Source: Sanderia malayensis
Lineage: Eukaryota > Cnidaria > Scyphozoa > Semaeostomeae > Pelagiidae
Assembly: GCA_013076295.1 (NCBI GenBank)
Contig: RQOL01000729.1
Span: forward strand, 3,906,001 to 3,970,000
Direction: 5' to 3'
Length of the DNA stretch: 64,000 nt
Positions 48,001-58,386 of this stretch are shown here, one piece after another; position 1 is the first letter of the stretch, and the number at the start of each line of letters is the position of its first letter. The position numbers and the translations under genes were made by a program. The notes beneath the pieces were generated by a model. It was not told where the DNA came from. It saw nothing but the letters and a program-made list of their open reading frames with translations, and ran no database searches.

Positions 48001-49538
48001 TTCGCTTTAACAAAAAAGTTGACTCAGAAAATTTTTACAGAGAACAGTTGATGTTATATTTGCCATGGAGAGATGAAGAGAATGACATTATCCTTGGGTG
48101 CCACACGTACGAAGAACGCTATAATGAAGCAGAAGTGTTGGTTATTGAAAATAGCAAAAATTATGAAAAACATTCATCCATACTTCATTGTTTGTCAGAG
48201 GAAATGATTCAACAAACTGATAAATGCCATGGTTGTGTTGCTCCAAGTTCACAACATTCAAATGATGTAAATAGCAATGAATTATTTCAGGAGCATGGCT
48301 CATTTGACTGTTTTTCTCCAGGGTCAGGTGCACATTCCCAATATGATATGATAGATGACCTTGGAATATTTCCAAGAAGTTGTGGAGAACAGGCTTTGAC
48401 ATCTATCTCAATGAATGAAGACGAGTTTAGGAAGCTTATGCAGTCATTGAACACAGAGCAGATCCTATTTTTTTACTACGTTCTCCACAGCATTAAAGTT
48501 AGTGAGCAGCCACTGACATTATTTTTAAGTGGCGGTGCAGGTGTTGGAAAAAGTTGGTTACTAAATGCATTGTATGAAGCAGTGTCCAAATATTTAAATG
48601 GTCTTGCTGGAGAAGACCCTGACACCATAAAAGTTTTGAAAGTTGCACCAACAGGAAGGGCTGAATTCAATATCAAAGGACATACAGTGCATTCTGCTGT
48701 TGCTATTCCAGCAAGTCAAGGATTTCATTACATTCCTCTCAATAGTGACACACTTAACACTATGAGAATGAAATTTAGGTCGCTAAAATTAGTTTTTATT
48801 GAGGAAATATCAATGGTAGGAAATGGTATGTTTAACTTTCTTGACATGCGACTGCAGCAAATAATGGGATCCCAACAACCATTTGGAGGTATTAGTATCA
48901 TAGCTGTTGGAGATCTTTTTCAACTGCAACCTGTAATGGACAGATGGATTTTTGACACTGGTAAAATACCTTATGCACCTATTATTCCCAACCAATGGCA
49001 GCATCAGTTTTGTATGTATGAGCTAACTGAAGTCATGAGACAAAAAGAAGATGCACAATTTGCAAATCTTCTGAACCGTCTAAGGGAAGGTCACCATACA
49101 CAGAGTGATATAAATGTTGTTAAGTCCAGAATGCTACCACCAATGTATCACTTGAATAATGTAACACATTTATTCTTGACAAATGCAATGGTAAACAACC
49201 ATAATGATTCAGTTTATGAAACATCGAAATACAACAAGATTGTTGCTAAGGCAATCAACATTGTGATTGGAGGTATCTCTGATGATGAGGAACAAAAAAT
49301 TAAACAAAAAATTCCAACTGATCCAAAGAAAACAATGGGACTTTTTTCTTTATTGCCATTAATTGAAGCAGGTAAATATGATTTGACAGGGAACATTGCA
49401 ACTGCTGATGGGATGACAAATGGAGCTGAATGTGTTGTTCACAAGATTGATTACAGAATTTTAACATCTTCAAGACCCAGTATTGTATGGGTTGAGTTTC
49501 TCGAGAAAGACATTGGCAGGGAATGTAGAAGGAAATAG
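45036..49538 (+). pseudogene. Helentron Rep-helicase, frame-broken
   Basis: The pieces follow the usual order. 45036-45647 ends in a zinc cluster (YICTCCDQLWF, later WICHTCHKYL). The frame shifts within an A6 run near 45628 and continues as DLTSLEERLVSPRIPFMQIR. Helitron_like_N follows with SPPYFEKCKKDLFAMIRQLG and PTWFCSLSAAE. The HUH motif is QQRGSPHIHVLLW near 46935. The Cys/His region QTHRHAKSC precedes a frame change near 47345. A single TGA at 47604 interrupts the linker. The PIF1 helicase (about 48480-49450) has Walker A SGGAGVGKS, Walker B VFIEEISM, and GDLFQLQPV. A TAG at 49536 and a frame change near 49648 precede the last helicase motif (HMHYVALSRVRN, at 49747-49782). The catalytic motifs look intact; the interruptions are few, suggesting fairly recent inactivation. 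Confidence 0.8.
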
Positions 49539-49653
49539 CAAGATCTTTTTAGAACCGCAACAGCAAATAATTGGACACCAATTATTGAAATTTCTCGCCA
49601 GTTTGCAATATCAAAAAATTCTCAAGTTAAGATTATAAAGAAGACAGTTCCCA

Positions 49654-50049
49654 TTGCGACAGGCCTCTGCAAAGACAATGCACCGCTGTCAGCGTGATAC
49701 CTTAAATGAATTAGTTGTTGATTTCAAAGGCACTGCCAGGGGACACATGCATTATGTTGCTTTGAGTAGGGTCAGAAACTTATCAAAATTCTACATAACC
49801 AATTTCAATGAATCAAAAATTGCAGTCAGTTCAAAAGCGCAATCAGAAATGGCACGCTTAAGATCCTCCTGCAAAATTACTGAAAACATCAAATATCTAT
49901 GTGATAATAATTTGCCACTAAAGATTATTTTTCATAATGTGAGGTCTTTGAAGCACCATTTTGCTGATATATCCTGTGATATTAATGTTAATGCTGCACA
50001 TACTAATCTATTCGTTGAAACTGCCTTGAGAAACGATAACAAGAAATGA
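49654..50049 (+). pseudogene. Helentron helicase motif VI and truncated endonuclease domain
   Basis: This frame begins with the expected FPLRQASAKTMHRCQ segment (partly upstream of the first Met) and carries HMHYVALSRVRN, the conserved end of PIF1/Helitron helicases. After a linker comes LKIIFHNVRSLKHHFADIS, which resembles the start of the endonuclease domain found at the C-terminus of Helentrons. The domain normally runs about 200 residues; only about 45 remain before the stop at 50049. Confidence 0.65.
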
Positions 50050-51070
50050 CACCTTCATGATGACACCTTTGACACCTTCAAAGAAGCGATGAGTGAAGGT
50101 TTTGTCAGACGTGATCAACTTAACAATCCAGAAATAACCTTTCAAGACAGACATATGTATCAATATCTACATGATATTGACAACAATTTGAAGGTTCATG
50201 GTTTGTCAATCACCAACTACGATGATCTTCCTCGGCTACCGGCCAACTTTGTCATTCCAAAACAAGGTGATTTACAACTTAACATGATGATATTCACTGT
50301 AATTACTTAGCCAGTATATGCTTCTATTGATAGACAATGAACTATTGTTTATGTTTTCAGAGGAGGATCACATGGATGTTGAAAAGGAAAGAGAGCAAGG
50401 AGAATAAATGTGCGCTGCATTGAATCCAGAACAACAAGTGGTATACACAGCCATTATTCAAGCAATTGAGGTGCAATCAGAGCAAAACTGTCACTTTCTT
50501 GACGGACCAGGTGGCACAGGGAAAACATTTCTCTACAACAAGTTCGTTCGCAACCTCAATGCTTCGGGACACAAAGTTCAGTGTATGGCTTGGTCAGGAA
50601 TTGCAGCAACACGGCTTATCAACGGGAGAACATCACATTCACAATTCCAAATTGCAATGCGATTGAAGCTAGAATCAACATGCAAAATCAAGAGACAGAG
50701 CCGAAGAGCACAACTGTTGTGTGAGACAACCCTGTTCATATGGGATAAGGCCTCGATGATACTAGTATTGGCATTGCAAGCCGTTGACAGACTGCTGGCA
50801 GACTGGGATATCACACGAGTTGACAAGCCATTTGGTGGCAAATTCATGTTACTTGGTGGCAAATTCATGTTACTTGGTGGCGATTTCAGACAAGTATTAC
50901 CTGTTGTTCCCAAGGCAAGAAGAGGGCAAATCGTATCAGAGAGTCTTGAATTATATATAATCAGAGATTTGTGGGCACAGTGTCAACAACATCGCCTGCA
51001 CACAAACATGAAAGCTGTTCAAGATGAATTGTACAGAGAATTCTTAGAATCACTCCTAAGACTCGGCAAC
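50050..51070 (+). pseudogene. Second, unrelated Helitron helicase fragment
   Basis: An upstream piece (50089-50310; FQDRHMYQYLHDIDNNLKVH with LPRLP) and the helicase core (50408-51070) resemble the other common Helitron family. Walker A is DGPGGTGKTFLYN. The Walker B region reads FIWDKASM, where the family has DEAPM, so the catalytic Glu is Lys. A 24-bp tandem duplication (about 50833-50880) repeats GGKFMLLG immediately before GGDFRQVLPV. The family similarity stops abruptly at LLRLGN (51070), where the Polinton begins. Upstream parts (Rep) are absent. Confidence 0.7.
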
Positions 51071-51425
51071 AGTAGGAGATGAAGTGCGTGTCCGAGCGCA
51101 CGCATGCGCAGTAGAATTTTTATTTTAGTGTTAAGATCACGCGTGCGCGTTCGAATGCGACGTTCGAATGTACGCGTCAAATCTCTGTCATGAGAAAGCA
51201 GAAACTTCTAGAATCTGGAATGATCTAGAGAGTTTTTACAATTTATATATTAGTAGAATTTAGAAAAATAAGCCATAAATTTCCATCATACTAACTTTAT
51301 TTTATAACAATTTTAAACGGAACATATGCAGTAAATTTTTCATCATACTAACTTTATTTTATAACAATTTTAAGCACAACATGTGCAGCATGCAGTATGT
51401 GTATAGCGAAATAATTCCAACGTTT
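51071..51425. other. Polinton left terminal region
   Basis: Non-coding. Contains a GC-rich CGCACGCATGCGCAGTAG segment, the paired TTCGAATG motifs (51150-51170), one heat-shock element (51201-51213) and a tandem duplication of about 58 bp (51283-51341 and 51341-51375; CATCATACTAACTTTATTTT shared). Part of it probably is the terminal inverted repeat. This cannot be proved without the right end. Confidence 0.55.
51201..51213. promoter_or_regulatory. Heat-shock element in the Polinton terminus
   Basis: GAAACTTCTAGAA: three inverted GAA modules with 2-nt spacing, the HSF1 trimer consensus. It is part of a 64-bp direct repeat shared with the PolB promoter (51150-51213 and 52019-52082). Confidence 0.6.
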
Positions 51426-51899
51426 TCAATTAAAGTAATCATCATCTAAAAGTATATAATTGTTCAAATATATGTAATGTTCTTTCAACTCTTTTAACGG
51501 ATCATGAGACGTTGCCTTGGGGGCCCCGAATTCTTCAATATTTTTCGAAGGCATATTAATCTGTTCGCAGGTCGCCCGCTCAATATCGCCCCCCTTATAT
51601 AATACCATGTTCACACCATTCCACTCTAGGACGTCTTTAATCACGGGTATTGCATCTTCACAAGAAAATGAAGCATCTTCAGGGTAATAGTTCAGATGAT
51701 GAATCTTTTGCCTACAATACCGGTATGTCCGTTTCCACTTTTCTGTTAAGAGTCTATATTTGACACAAGGAATAAATTCGTATTCGAAACAAGTTATTCC
51801 ATCCGCAAGCATTATTCCAACTTTTCTCACACATTTGTGACTATTCGACACTTGTATATATTCGATATCCATCAACGCAGCATGGGAAGCCTTCAACAT
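51426..51899 (-). CDS. Polinton exonuclease-like / RNase H-fold protein (157 aa)
   Basis: An intact frame at the left end of the element, divergent from PolB. It begins MLKASHAALMDIEYIQVSNS; the D-I-E near residue 12 followed by a hydrophobic strand, and VLYKGGDIERATC near residue 99, suggest a DEDD-type exonuclease or other RNase H-fold nuclease, but I cannot place all acidic residues. The middle has FEYEFIPCVKYRLL and YCRQKIHHLNY. Similar small proteins accompany PolB in many animal Polintons, as far as I recall. It shares the promoter region 51900-52276 with PolB. Function remains uncertain. Confidence 0.5.
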   Translation of the reverse strand: MLKASHAALMDIEYIQVSNSHKCVRKVGIMLADGITCFEYEFIPCVKYRLLTEKWKRTYRYCRQKIHHLNYYPEDASFSCEDAIPVIKDVLEWNGVNMVLYKGGDIERATCEQINMPSKNIEEFGAPKATSHDPLKELKEHYIYLNNYILLDDDYFN

Positions 51900-52069
51900 T
51901 TTATCAGTTTTATATGAGATGTCTGATCAATTATCTAAAGTCACTTCTATATATATATATTACACCATTCGAATGATGATTAGCCAATCACAACCTCTGC
52001 TATTGTTCTCATGAAACTTTCGAATGCGTCGTTCGAATGTACGCGTCAAATCTCTATCATGAGAAATCA

Positions 52070-52087
52070 GAAACTTCTAGAAGTTTC
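52070..52087. promoter_or_regulatory. Four-module heat-shock element
   Basis: GAA-AC-TTC-TA-GAA-GT-TTC, a perfect tetrameric HSE about 190-207 bp before the PolB start codon. Confidence 0.7.
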
Positions 52088-52125
52088 CAGAGGCTATCAA
52101 CCAATCAGATCACAGGGACTTTTCA

Positions 52126-52193
52126 GAAGTTTCTAGAAGTAAGTTGTGGGAAAGTTCTAGAAGTTCTATGACGTCATAAAGAAGTTTCCAGAA
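52126..52193. promoter_or_regulatory. Three trimeric heat-shock elements flanking a CRE
   Basis: Trimers at 52126-52138 (GAAGTTTCTAGAA), 52150-52162 (GAAAGTTCTAGAA) and 52181-52193 (GAAGTTTCCAGAA) surround TGACGTCA at 52169-52176. Confidence 0.7.
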
Positions 52194-52228
52194 GCAGAAA
52201 TCTCTACAATCTGATTGGTTGATTTATG

Positions 52229-52237
52229 TATATAAAT
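52229..52237 (+). promoter_or_regulatory. TATA box of PolB
   Basis: TATATAAAT, about 40 bp upstream of the ATG at 52277. It argues against the in-frame ATG at 52226. Confidence 0.6.
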
Positions 52238-52276
52238 CATCCTCAAAATAAAATCACTTCAAATCACGATCTAGTC

Positions 52277-55200
52277 ATGAAGAGGTCACACGAAGAAAGC
52301 GCAGCTGCTAAAAATAGCAAGAAAAGAAAAATCTCTTGCTATCAATGTGGGAAAGTATTCAATAGAATGGCGAATCTAACGGCGCACAAGCGAACATCTC
52401 ATAATGTGCAATCGCCACCCAAATTAGTTGGCGAAGGTAGGAAAAAGAAAAAGATAGATGATAAAGCATTTAAAATATATACTAAGGAAGAGGATATTGA
52501 AAATATGAAAAAGATCAAGCAGCACACCATTCGCGAACTTATGAGTGAGATATATACACATAAGCAAGGGATAAAGTATTATATTGTTCTCGAAGTAGAA
52601 TTTCATAAGCCGATCGGTGATATCATATCAGATCCACCGCCAGTATTCAGATCTGCTATCTACTCACTGCTGCGATCAGAGATTGAAGATATCGAAGAGC
52701 TTGAAGACCAAATAGACGACGCCATTAGAAAGTTAAAAAATGACATAGATGAATTTACAGAAAATGGAAGCGGCTGGATATTTACAAAGTATATCAAACT
52801 GTTAGTGAAGATGTTCGACTATGAAGCAATCAAAGGTAAAAAATATTTGCAGCTACCCGCCAACATCAAAAACAAACAAGCAGTCATTAACGTGCAAAAC
52901 GATGATGATAAATGCTTCATCTGGGCAATTCTATCTGCACTACATCCACAATCAAAAGATCCACAAAGAGTCGCAAAGTATCAACAGTACTTGAACGAGC
53001 TTAACTGCGAGGGATTGAAATATCCAGTAAAAGTGCAAGATAAAAAGATGATTGATACATTCGAAATAAACAACAACATTTCAATCAACATCTATTTAAA
53101 TGAAGATGATGAAATTATACCAGTAAGAATAGCGAAAAAAGAGCTTGGAAAGCATGTGGATTTGCTACTAATAATTAATGATGATGATGAGAATCACTAC
53201 TGTTGGATTAAAAGTATGAGTCGTTTGTTGGCCGGACGTCCTGGGCAAAAACATCGTAGAAAGCGTTTTTACTGTCCGCTATGCCTGTCATCATGCATAA
53301 GTCAAGAAAATCTAGATAAACATAAAACATTATGTCAGAAAATCAAAATCTTCCAAGGTGTTGAATATCCCAAAGACGCAGAATTAAAGTTTGAGCATTT
53401 TAAGAACCAATGCATGCTACCATTCATCATATATGCAGATACTGAATCTATTTTGGAAAGTTCAAACAAGGGAGCTGCTTATCAAGAACACAAACCAATC
53501 AGTTATTGTATTTACGCCACGTCAATCGATGATAGATGGCAACCACCGTTGGAATGTTATACCGGAGAAGATTGCATGGAGGTGTTTATGAATAGTTTAG
53601 ATAAGCTAAATGAAGAAATACGAACAGTATTCAAGAAAACCATGCCAATGATTAGATTAACATCGAAAGAAAATGCGGAACATGCTGAGGCTCTGCATTG
53701 CTATTGTTGCAATCAACTATTCAATGATAATGATAGACAAAAAGTCAGAGATCATTGTCACATTACCGGAAAATACAGAGGACCAGCTTGCAAGCATTGC
53801 AACTTCAAACATCTGGATATAGTAGCAAACTATCACACCATCCCGATCGTCTTTCACAATCTAAAAGGATATGATATGCATCATATTCTGAAGAATTTGA
53901 ATGGCAGAAATGCAAAAATCATCGCCAATTCGAAAGAAAAGATCATGACTGCACAGATTGGGGGTTATTCTGAAGAAAATGAAAAAGGTAGAAATACCAA
54001 TACAAATGGAATCAAATACATTGATTCATTCGCATTTTTAAGCACCAGCTTAGCAACACTAGCCAACAACCTGCCGAAAGAAGATTTCATATCTATGAAA
54101 AAATACTTGCATGATGAGATCACCCAACAACAATATCCTGAGGTACCTAGAAATGAAGGAGAAAGAGTTACAGAATTGGAAAGAGAACGTCAAAACATGT
54201 TTGAACCGGGCGTAGCATGCAAAGATCCGCTAAAAAATGAAGATGTTTTGGATTATAGAAATTGGAAAATACCACCAAAGAGAGCTTTAACAGAAGCAGA
54301 AGATGCAGATGTCAAGAAAGCGTTTGAATTGCTGACAAGGAAAGGTGTTTATCCCTATGACTGGGTGGATAGTATAGAAAAAATGCAAGAAACATCTCTG
54401 CCACCAAAAGAAGCATTTTACAACAAACTCTATGATTCCAGCATCAGTGATGAAGATTATACATATGCTCAACAGGTTTGGCAATTTTTCAACTGTCAGA
54501 CCTTTCAAGATTATCATGAGCTATATCTGAAAACTGGTGTGCTGCTGTTAGCTGATATATTTGAATCGTTCAGAAAGCAGAGTCTAAAATTCTACAAGCT
54601 TGATCCTGCTCATTATCTAACTGCTCCTTCACTAGCTTGGGATGCAATGTTGAAGATGACTGGTGTAACGCTGGAATTACTATCTGAAGAAAAAAAGGAC
54701 ATTCACCTTATGATTGAAGATGGTATTCGAGGCGGTGTTTCGATAGCAGTGAAACGTCATGCTGAATCGACGGAAAACAACACGTTGATGTACTTAGATG
54801 CAAACAATCTCTATGGATGGGCAATGTCGCAGCCAATGCCTTATGGTGGTTTCAAACAATTTACACAAGAAGAAATTAAAACACAAACATCGACGCTTTG
54901 TTGTCAAGATCTGATGAAGATATTGGCTACATTCTCAAAGTTGACTTAGAATATCCAGCTGAGTTACATGATCATCATGCAGATCTACCATTAGCACCAC
55001 AAAGATTACAAGTTCAAGAAGAAATGTTATCAAAATATCAAAGACAAGCTTATGGGGAAAAGTTTAAGTCAACACCAAAGCTAATACCAAATCTATATGA
55101 CAAAAAAGAATACACCATGCATGAAAGAAATTTGAAGCAGTGTTTGGAATTGGGTTTGAAGCTAACAAAAGTTCATGAGATTATTGAATTCAAGCAAAAC

Positions 55201-56078
55201 TTTTGGTTGAAAAAATATATTGATTTCAACACTCAAAAGAGAACTCAAGCAAGAAACGACTTTGAAAAAGATCTGTTCAAACTGATGAACAATTCTGTGT
55301 TTGGAAAGACGATGGAAAACGTAAGAAATCATCGACGTTTTGAAATCTGCACAGATGGTATAGTCCTGAGAAGATGGGTCAGAAATCCAAAGTTCTATGG
55401 AGTAATTGAAATTAATGAAGATACACTTTTGGTAGAGAAAAAGATTGGGAAAGTTAAACTCAACAAGCCAATGTATGTTGGTTTCAGCATATTAGATATT
55501 AGCAAGACATTGATGTATGATTTCCACTACAACTTTGCAAAACCAAACCTTCCAAACGTTCCACTATGCTACATGGATACTGATAGCTTCATCTATGACA
55601 TACCAATGTCTCAAGATCAAGTTAACAGAGTATTGAAAGATCATGAAGATGGATTCGATTTCAGCAACTATGATAAAGAACATCCAAATTACTCTGTAAA
55701 AAACAAGAAAGTTATTGGGAAATGAAAGATGAGCTCGGTGGTGGGAAAATGATAGAATTCGTCGATTGAGATCGAAGATGTATAGTCTCAGAATCGATGA
55801 CGGGCAAACAATCAAAAGAGCAAAAGGAATTAAAAAAGATGTGGTAAAGAAGCAAATAAAGCATGAAGATACCTAGATTGTCTGAAGAACAGCAAACCTA
55901 TTCACACAAGCAGCGTAATATTGAATCACACAATCATACCATCTACACAACAGAAAGAACAAAGAAATCGCTGAGCTCTTTTGATGATAAGAGATACATT
56001 CTTGATAATTGTTTTAACACACTGCCATATGGGCATTATTTGCAAGAAAATGCGCAAGCTGCTGAAGAAAGATACTGA
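52277..56078 (+). pseudogene. PolB: Polinton DNA polymerase B (protein-primed type), frameshifted
   Basis: I place the start at 52277 (MKRSHEES), because the upstream ATG at 52226 precedes the TATA box. Domains: basic start, C2H2 finger (CYQCGKVFNRMANLTAHK, residue about 21), a Cys/His cluster near 474 (CYCCNQLF ... DHCHITGKYRG ... CKHC), exonuclease motif I YADTES near 384 and II FHNLKGYD near 527, polymerase motif A LDANNLYGW near 840. The frame changes near 54895, then motif B KLMNNSVFGKT and motif C YMDTDSF are found. Further frame changes occur near 55723, 55766, 55868 and 55895, and the C-terminal DDKRYIL ... LPYGHY ends at 56078. It would replicate the element from a protein primer. 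Catalytic motifs remain, but the breaks make this copy inactive unless they are assembly errors. Confidence 0.9.
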
Positions 56079-56190
56079 GAAAAAGACATTATTTGAACAT
56101 TTAAGTTTCAACATTATTTTAAACTATATCTTCTATTAACATAATTGTAACATACAAATCATTACTTAACTTATCATTACATTAAAATAT

Positions 56191-56565
56191 TTATTGATTA
56201 ATGAGTTCATTGTAACGTTTTGTTCTATTAATGAGGAAGAACATGCAATGTTGTCCACAAGTCGCACTCTCATAGGATTGAACTTGAGTTTTATTGTAAG
56301 TAAGCTTGAACGGATGAATGAAGTTTTTAAATTCTTTCAGCGTAGAGGTTCACCAAACGAATCATAAAATCCAAAACCGATCATCGCTAATGTAGACGGT
56401 ACCCAGTGAGTTCCTTTGCCAGTAAAATTATCTTCATTGAAAATGAATGAGCAGGGCAGTGAATGCACATCGATGTTTTTGATTTCATCTTTTCCAAATA
56501 CACCATGGAAATAAGGTAGCTTTTCATGTTCAGAAGTAATTATTGATTGTTATATCATCCATCAT
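56191..56565 (-). pseudogene. PRO: Adenain-like maturation protease of the Polinton
   Basis: No long frame exists here, but the minus-strand translation in two or three frames shows all parts of the adenovirus-type cysteine protease. HGVFGKDEI leads in; GKGTHWV (about 56399-56420) has the catalytic His; FGFYDSFGEPL has the Asp/Asn position; SYESATCGQHCMFFL (about 56236-56280) has the oxyanion-hole Gln and catalytic Cys. Breaks lie near 56530 and 56345. Start and stop: the ATG overlaps the MCP stop as TAATG (56563-56567) and the gene ends at 56191, convergent with PolB. It would process virion proteins during capsid maturation. Confidence 0.8.
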
Positions 56566-57864
56566 TACCAATCACGAATGATGTTTATGACTATCAATTT
56601 AATTGTTCTGTCAAATTCTCCGATGGAACAACAATGTTCATCAACTTACAACAGCCGTTGCAAATTGATGCTTATTCTCAAGTTACCCTCTCTTTTAAGC
56701 AAGTATGTTCTATCTGCACAATTTCCCTTTGGTGTCAAGTCAAAACCATAAATTGCTGATCCTGATTGATCTCTCATAATAACCAGACTAGTGAATTGCC
56801 CAAGTAGTCAACAGACGGCTAAGCATCGAAATAGTCCATATCATATAATCCAATCTTAGAGGGGAGTGACCTCTTGATTGTTAACAGTCACTTGAACGCC
56901 AGAAACTGATCCATGTACAAAGTTGAATGGTTTTGTTCTGAAGATCCATTAAATGCAGAATTATCCACAAGAGCAAAAAACAATCTGTTTGGTACTTTTC
57001 ATTAAACACATTGTCTTGAACCCAGCTCGTTGTTGCAGCGGGGACCAAAAAGTTTGTCATATGGGGTTGACAAAGAGGATACATGGCTGGAGATTTCATC
57101 AGAGTCCTTTCAATTCCTTTCAATACTGCATCTTTAACGTGTATATGACGAAGTATCAATTTCACTTCATAAATGAAAAGCTGTGGAGATGTTCCAGTTT
57201 TGCTCATTAAACAAAACAAATTACTGTTGGGACTCAATCGCCATTGAAGACGTACGCCAGGTAGTAGGTATTTGAGTTGAATTGCAAATGTTAACATGGG
57301 GTTTTGTTAACACTTTGACTTTCTCGCTGTCGTCAAATGGCGCAGATCTTGTGTTCAATCCTTGATTTTTCGCTGATGCCGTATTCGTTGGGTAAGCAGC
57401 ATCTTCCTTACCTAGTGTGTCACTGGCCCAGTTTGTCATTTTCAAATAGTTTTCAGCTTTAGTTTCGTCAAACGACAACATTGTTTCCAAGTAAGATTGG
57501 TATGCATACATCCCGTTTGCTTCTGTGACAGGGGTGTCATTCAAAACCAGCTCTATCTGCTTCCACATAGATTGACCAATGTTATTTACTACTCCTACAA
57601 ATTCTGCAGTTGTTTTTCCAATATCAGCTCCATTTGCTTTCTTAATAGCAAGAGTTGAGACGAAATAAGAATGATTCAAATCAATCATATGATCTGGCTG
57701 GGCAGGAATGTCAAACACACAGTCTGCTTTGAGGAATTGAGAGCAGCAGTTTGTGGAAAATACTCAACATCTTTAAAATAATCAACATCGCTTTGAACTA
57801 TCGGTGTACTGAATAAATCTAAACTCTCACTAGGGCACTCAGTATATTCTGTTTTTATACTCAT
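56565..57864 (-). pseudogene. MCP: Polinton major capsid protein (double jelly roll), frameshifted
   Basis: About 430 codons on the minus strand. The N-terminus at 57864 (MSIKTEYTECPSESLDLF) overlaps the preceding stop by ATGA. Diagnostic segments: FDIPAQPDHMIDL, VGVVNNIGQSMWKQIELVLN, NGMYAYQSYLETMLSF, LPGVRLQWRLSPNSNLFCL, a LFIYEVKLILRHIHV strand, NKTIQ..CTWISF region, and near the end AIYGFDLTPKGNC and IGEFDRTIKL. This order matches Polinton/adintovirus major capsid proteins (the PY protein of early nomenclature). Frame breaks lie near 57730, 57290, 56945, 56870 and 56650. It would form the trimeric hexon of an icosahedral particle. Confidence 0.85.
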
Positions 57865-58386
57865 TGTAACAATTTCTTCTTCAGCAGTTTCTTCAACAAA
57901 TTTTTTCTCAAATCTGGACGCTTTGCTTTAGGCTTCTTGCTCTTATTTGGCATGAAGATCCCTCTCATGGTGCTTTCTTTTATAGTTCTTTTAGGACGGC
58001 TCCTTGATTTCCTACCAGTGCAGGCTGCTTCTTACTGACAGAGCGCTTCTTGGCAGGTGGTTTTTTTGCTTTTTTTACGACATTTACAATTTCTTCAGTA
58101 GCTTTTCTTTTAATTCCTCTCATAGAAGATTGTGCGGTATCTTTCATAACATTTTAACATTTTCACCCGCTAACACTCGATCAACCGCCTTTTCTCCAAA
58201 ATCTTTTAAAACAGGAAGTACAACTTTTTTTGTAGATTTTAGTCCTTGCTTTTTCAAAACTGGTATTGCAGCTTTAACAGCTCTTTTGAAAATAGACCCA
58301 GCTTTCTTGAAAATAGTACCTACTCCTCTCCCACGCTGGGAAGCATAGAAATATGGAGTTGATTTGTAAATTGGAAAATCATACAT
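57861..58386 (-). pseudogene. Basic core-like virion protein
   Basis: Start MYDFPIYKSTPYFYASQRG is followed by a GVGTIFKKAGSIFKRAVKAA amphipathic stretch and VLKKQGLKSTKKVVLPVL, then a very Lys/Arg-rich tail (KKAKKPPAKKRS; later NKSKKPKAKRPDLRKN). Two frame changes (near 58147 and 58010) separate the parts. The reading ends at 57861, overlapping the MCP start by ATGA; its start overlaps the preceding gene by 8 nt. The glycine-rich, amphipathic then basic composition resembles adenovirus core or membrane-lytic minor proteins seen next to MCP in Polintons; the exact role is inference. Confidence 0.55.

Larger units (their letters stand above)
44441..50049 (+). mobile_element. Helentron-type Helitron, truncated at its 3' end
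   Basis: The coding order OTU protease, zinc cluster, Rep (HUH), PIF1-family helicase and the beginning of an exonuclease/endonuclease/phosphatase-like domain is the Helentron plan. Rolling-circle replication uses the HUH nuclease and the helicase. Coding is broken by a stop or frame change near 45028, 45630, 47345, 47604, 49536 and 49648. The endonuclease domain stops about 45 residues after its start, where an unrelated helicase fragment begins at about 50050. The terminal hairpin and ends were not seen. Confidence 0.75.
51900..52276. promoter_or_regulatory. Bidirectional PolB / exonuclease promoter with heat-shock elements, CRE and TATA
   Basis: Perfect HSF-type arrays (GAA and TTC alternating, 2-nt spacers) lie at 52070-52087 (four modules), 52126-52138, 52150-52162 and 52181-52193 (three modules each). 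A perfect CRE palindrome TGACGTCA is at 52169-52176. CCAAT boxes occur at 51992 and 52101 and inverted at 52214. TATATAAAT at 52229-52237 is a TATA box about 40 bp before the PolB start at 52277. On the minus strand a TA-rich tract (51943-51962) sits 45 bp before the exonuclease start. The layout looks like a stress-inducible animal or viral promoter. Confidence 0.7.

Noticed and set aside
52226..52276. PolB start at the first in-frame ATG (52226)
   Set aside because: That ATG lies just upstream of the TATA box at 52229-52237 and would not be in the mRNA; the ATG at 52277 fits better.
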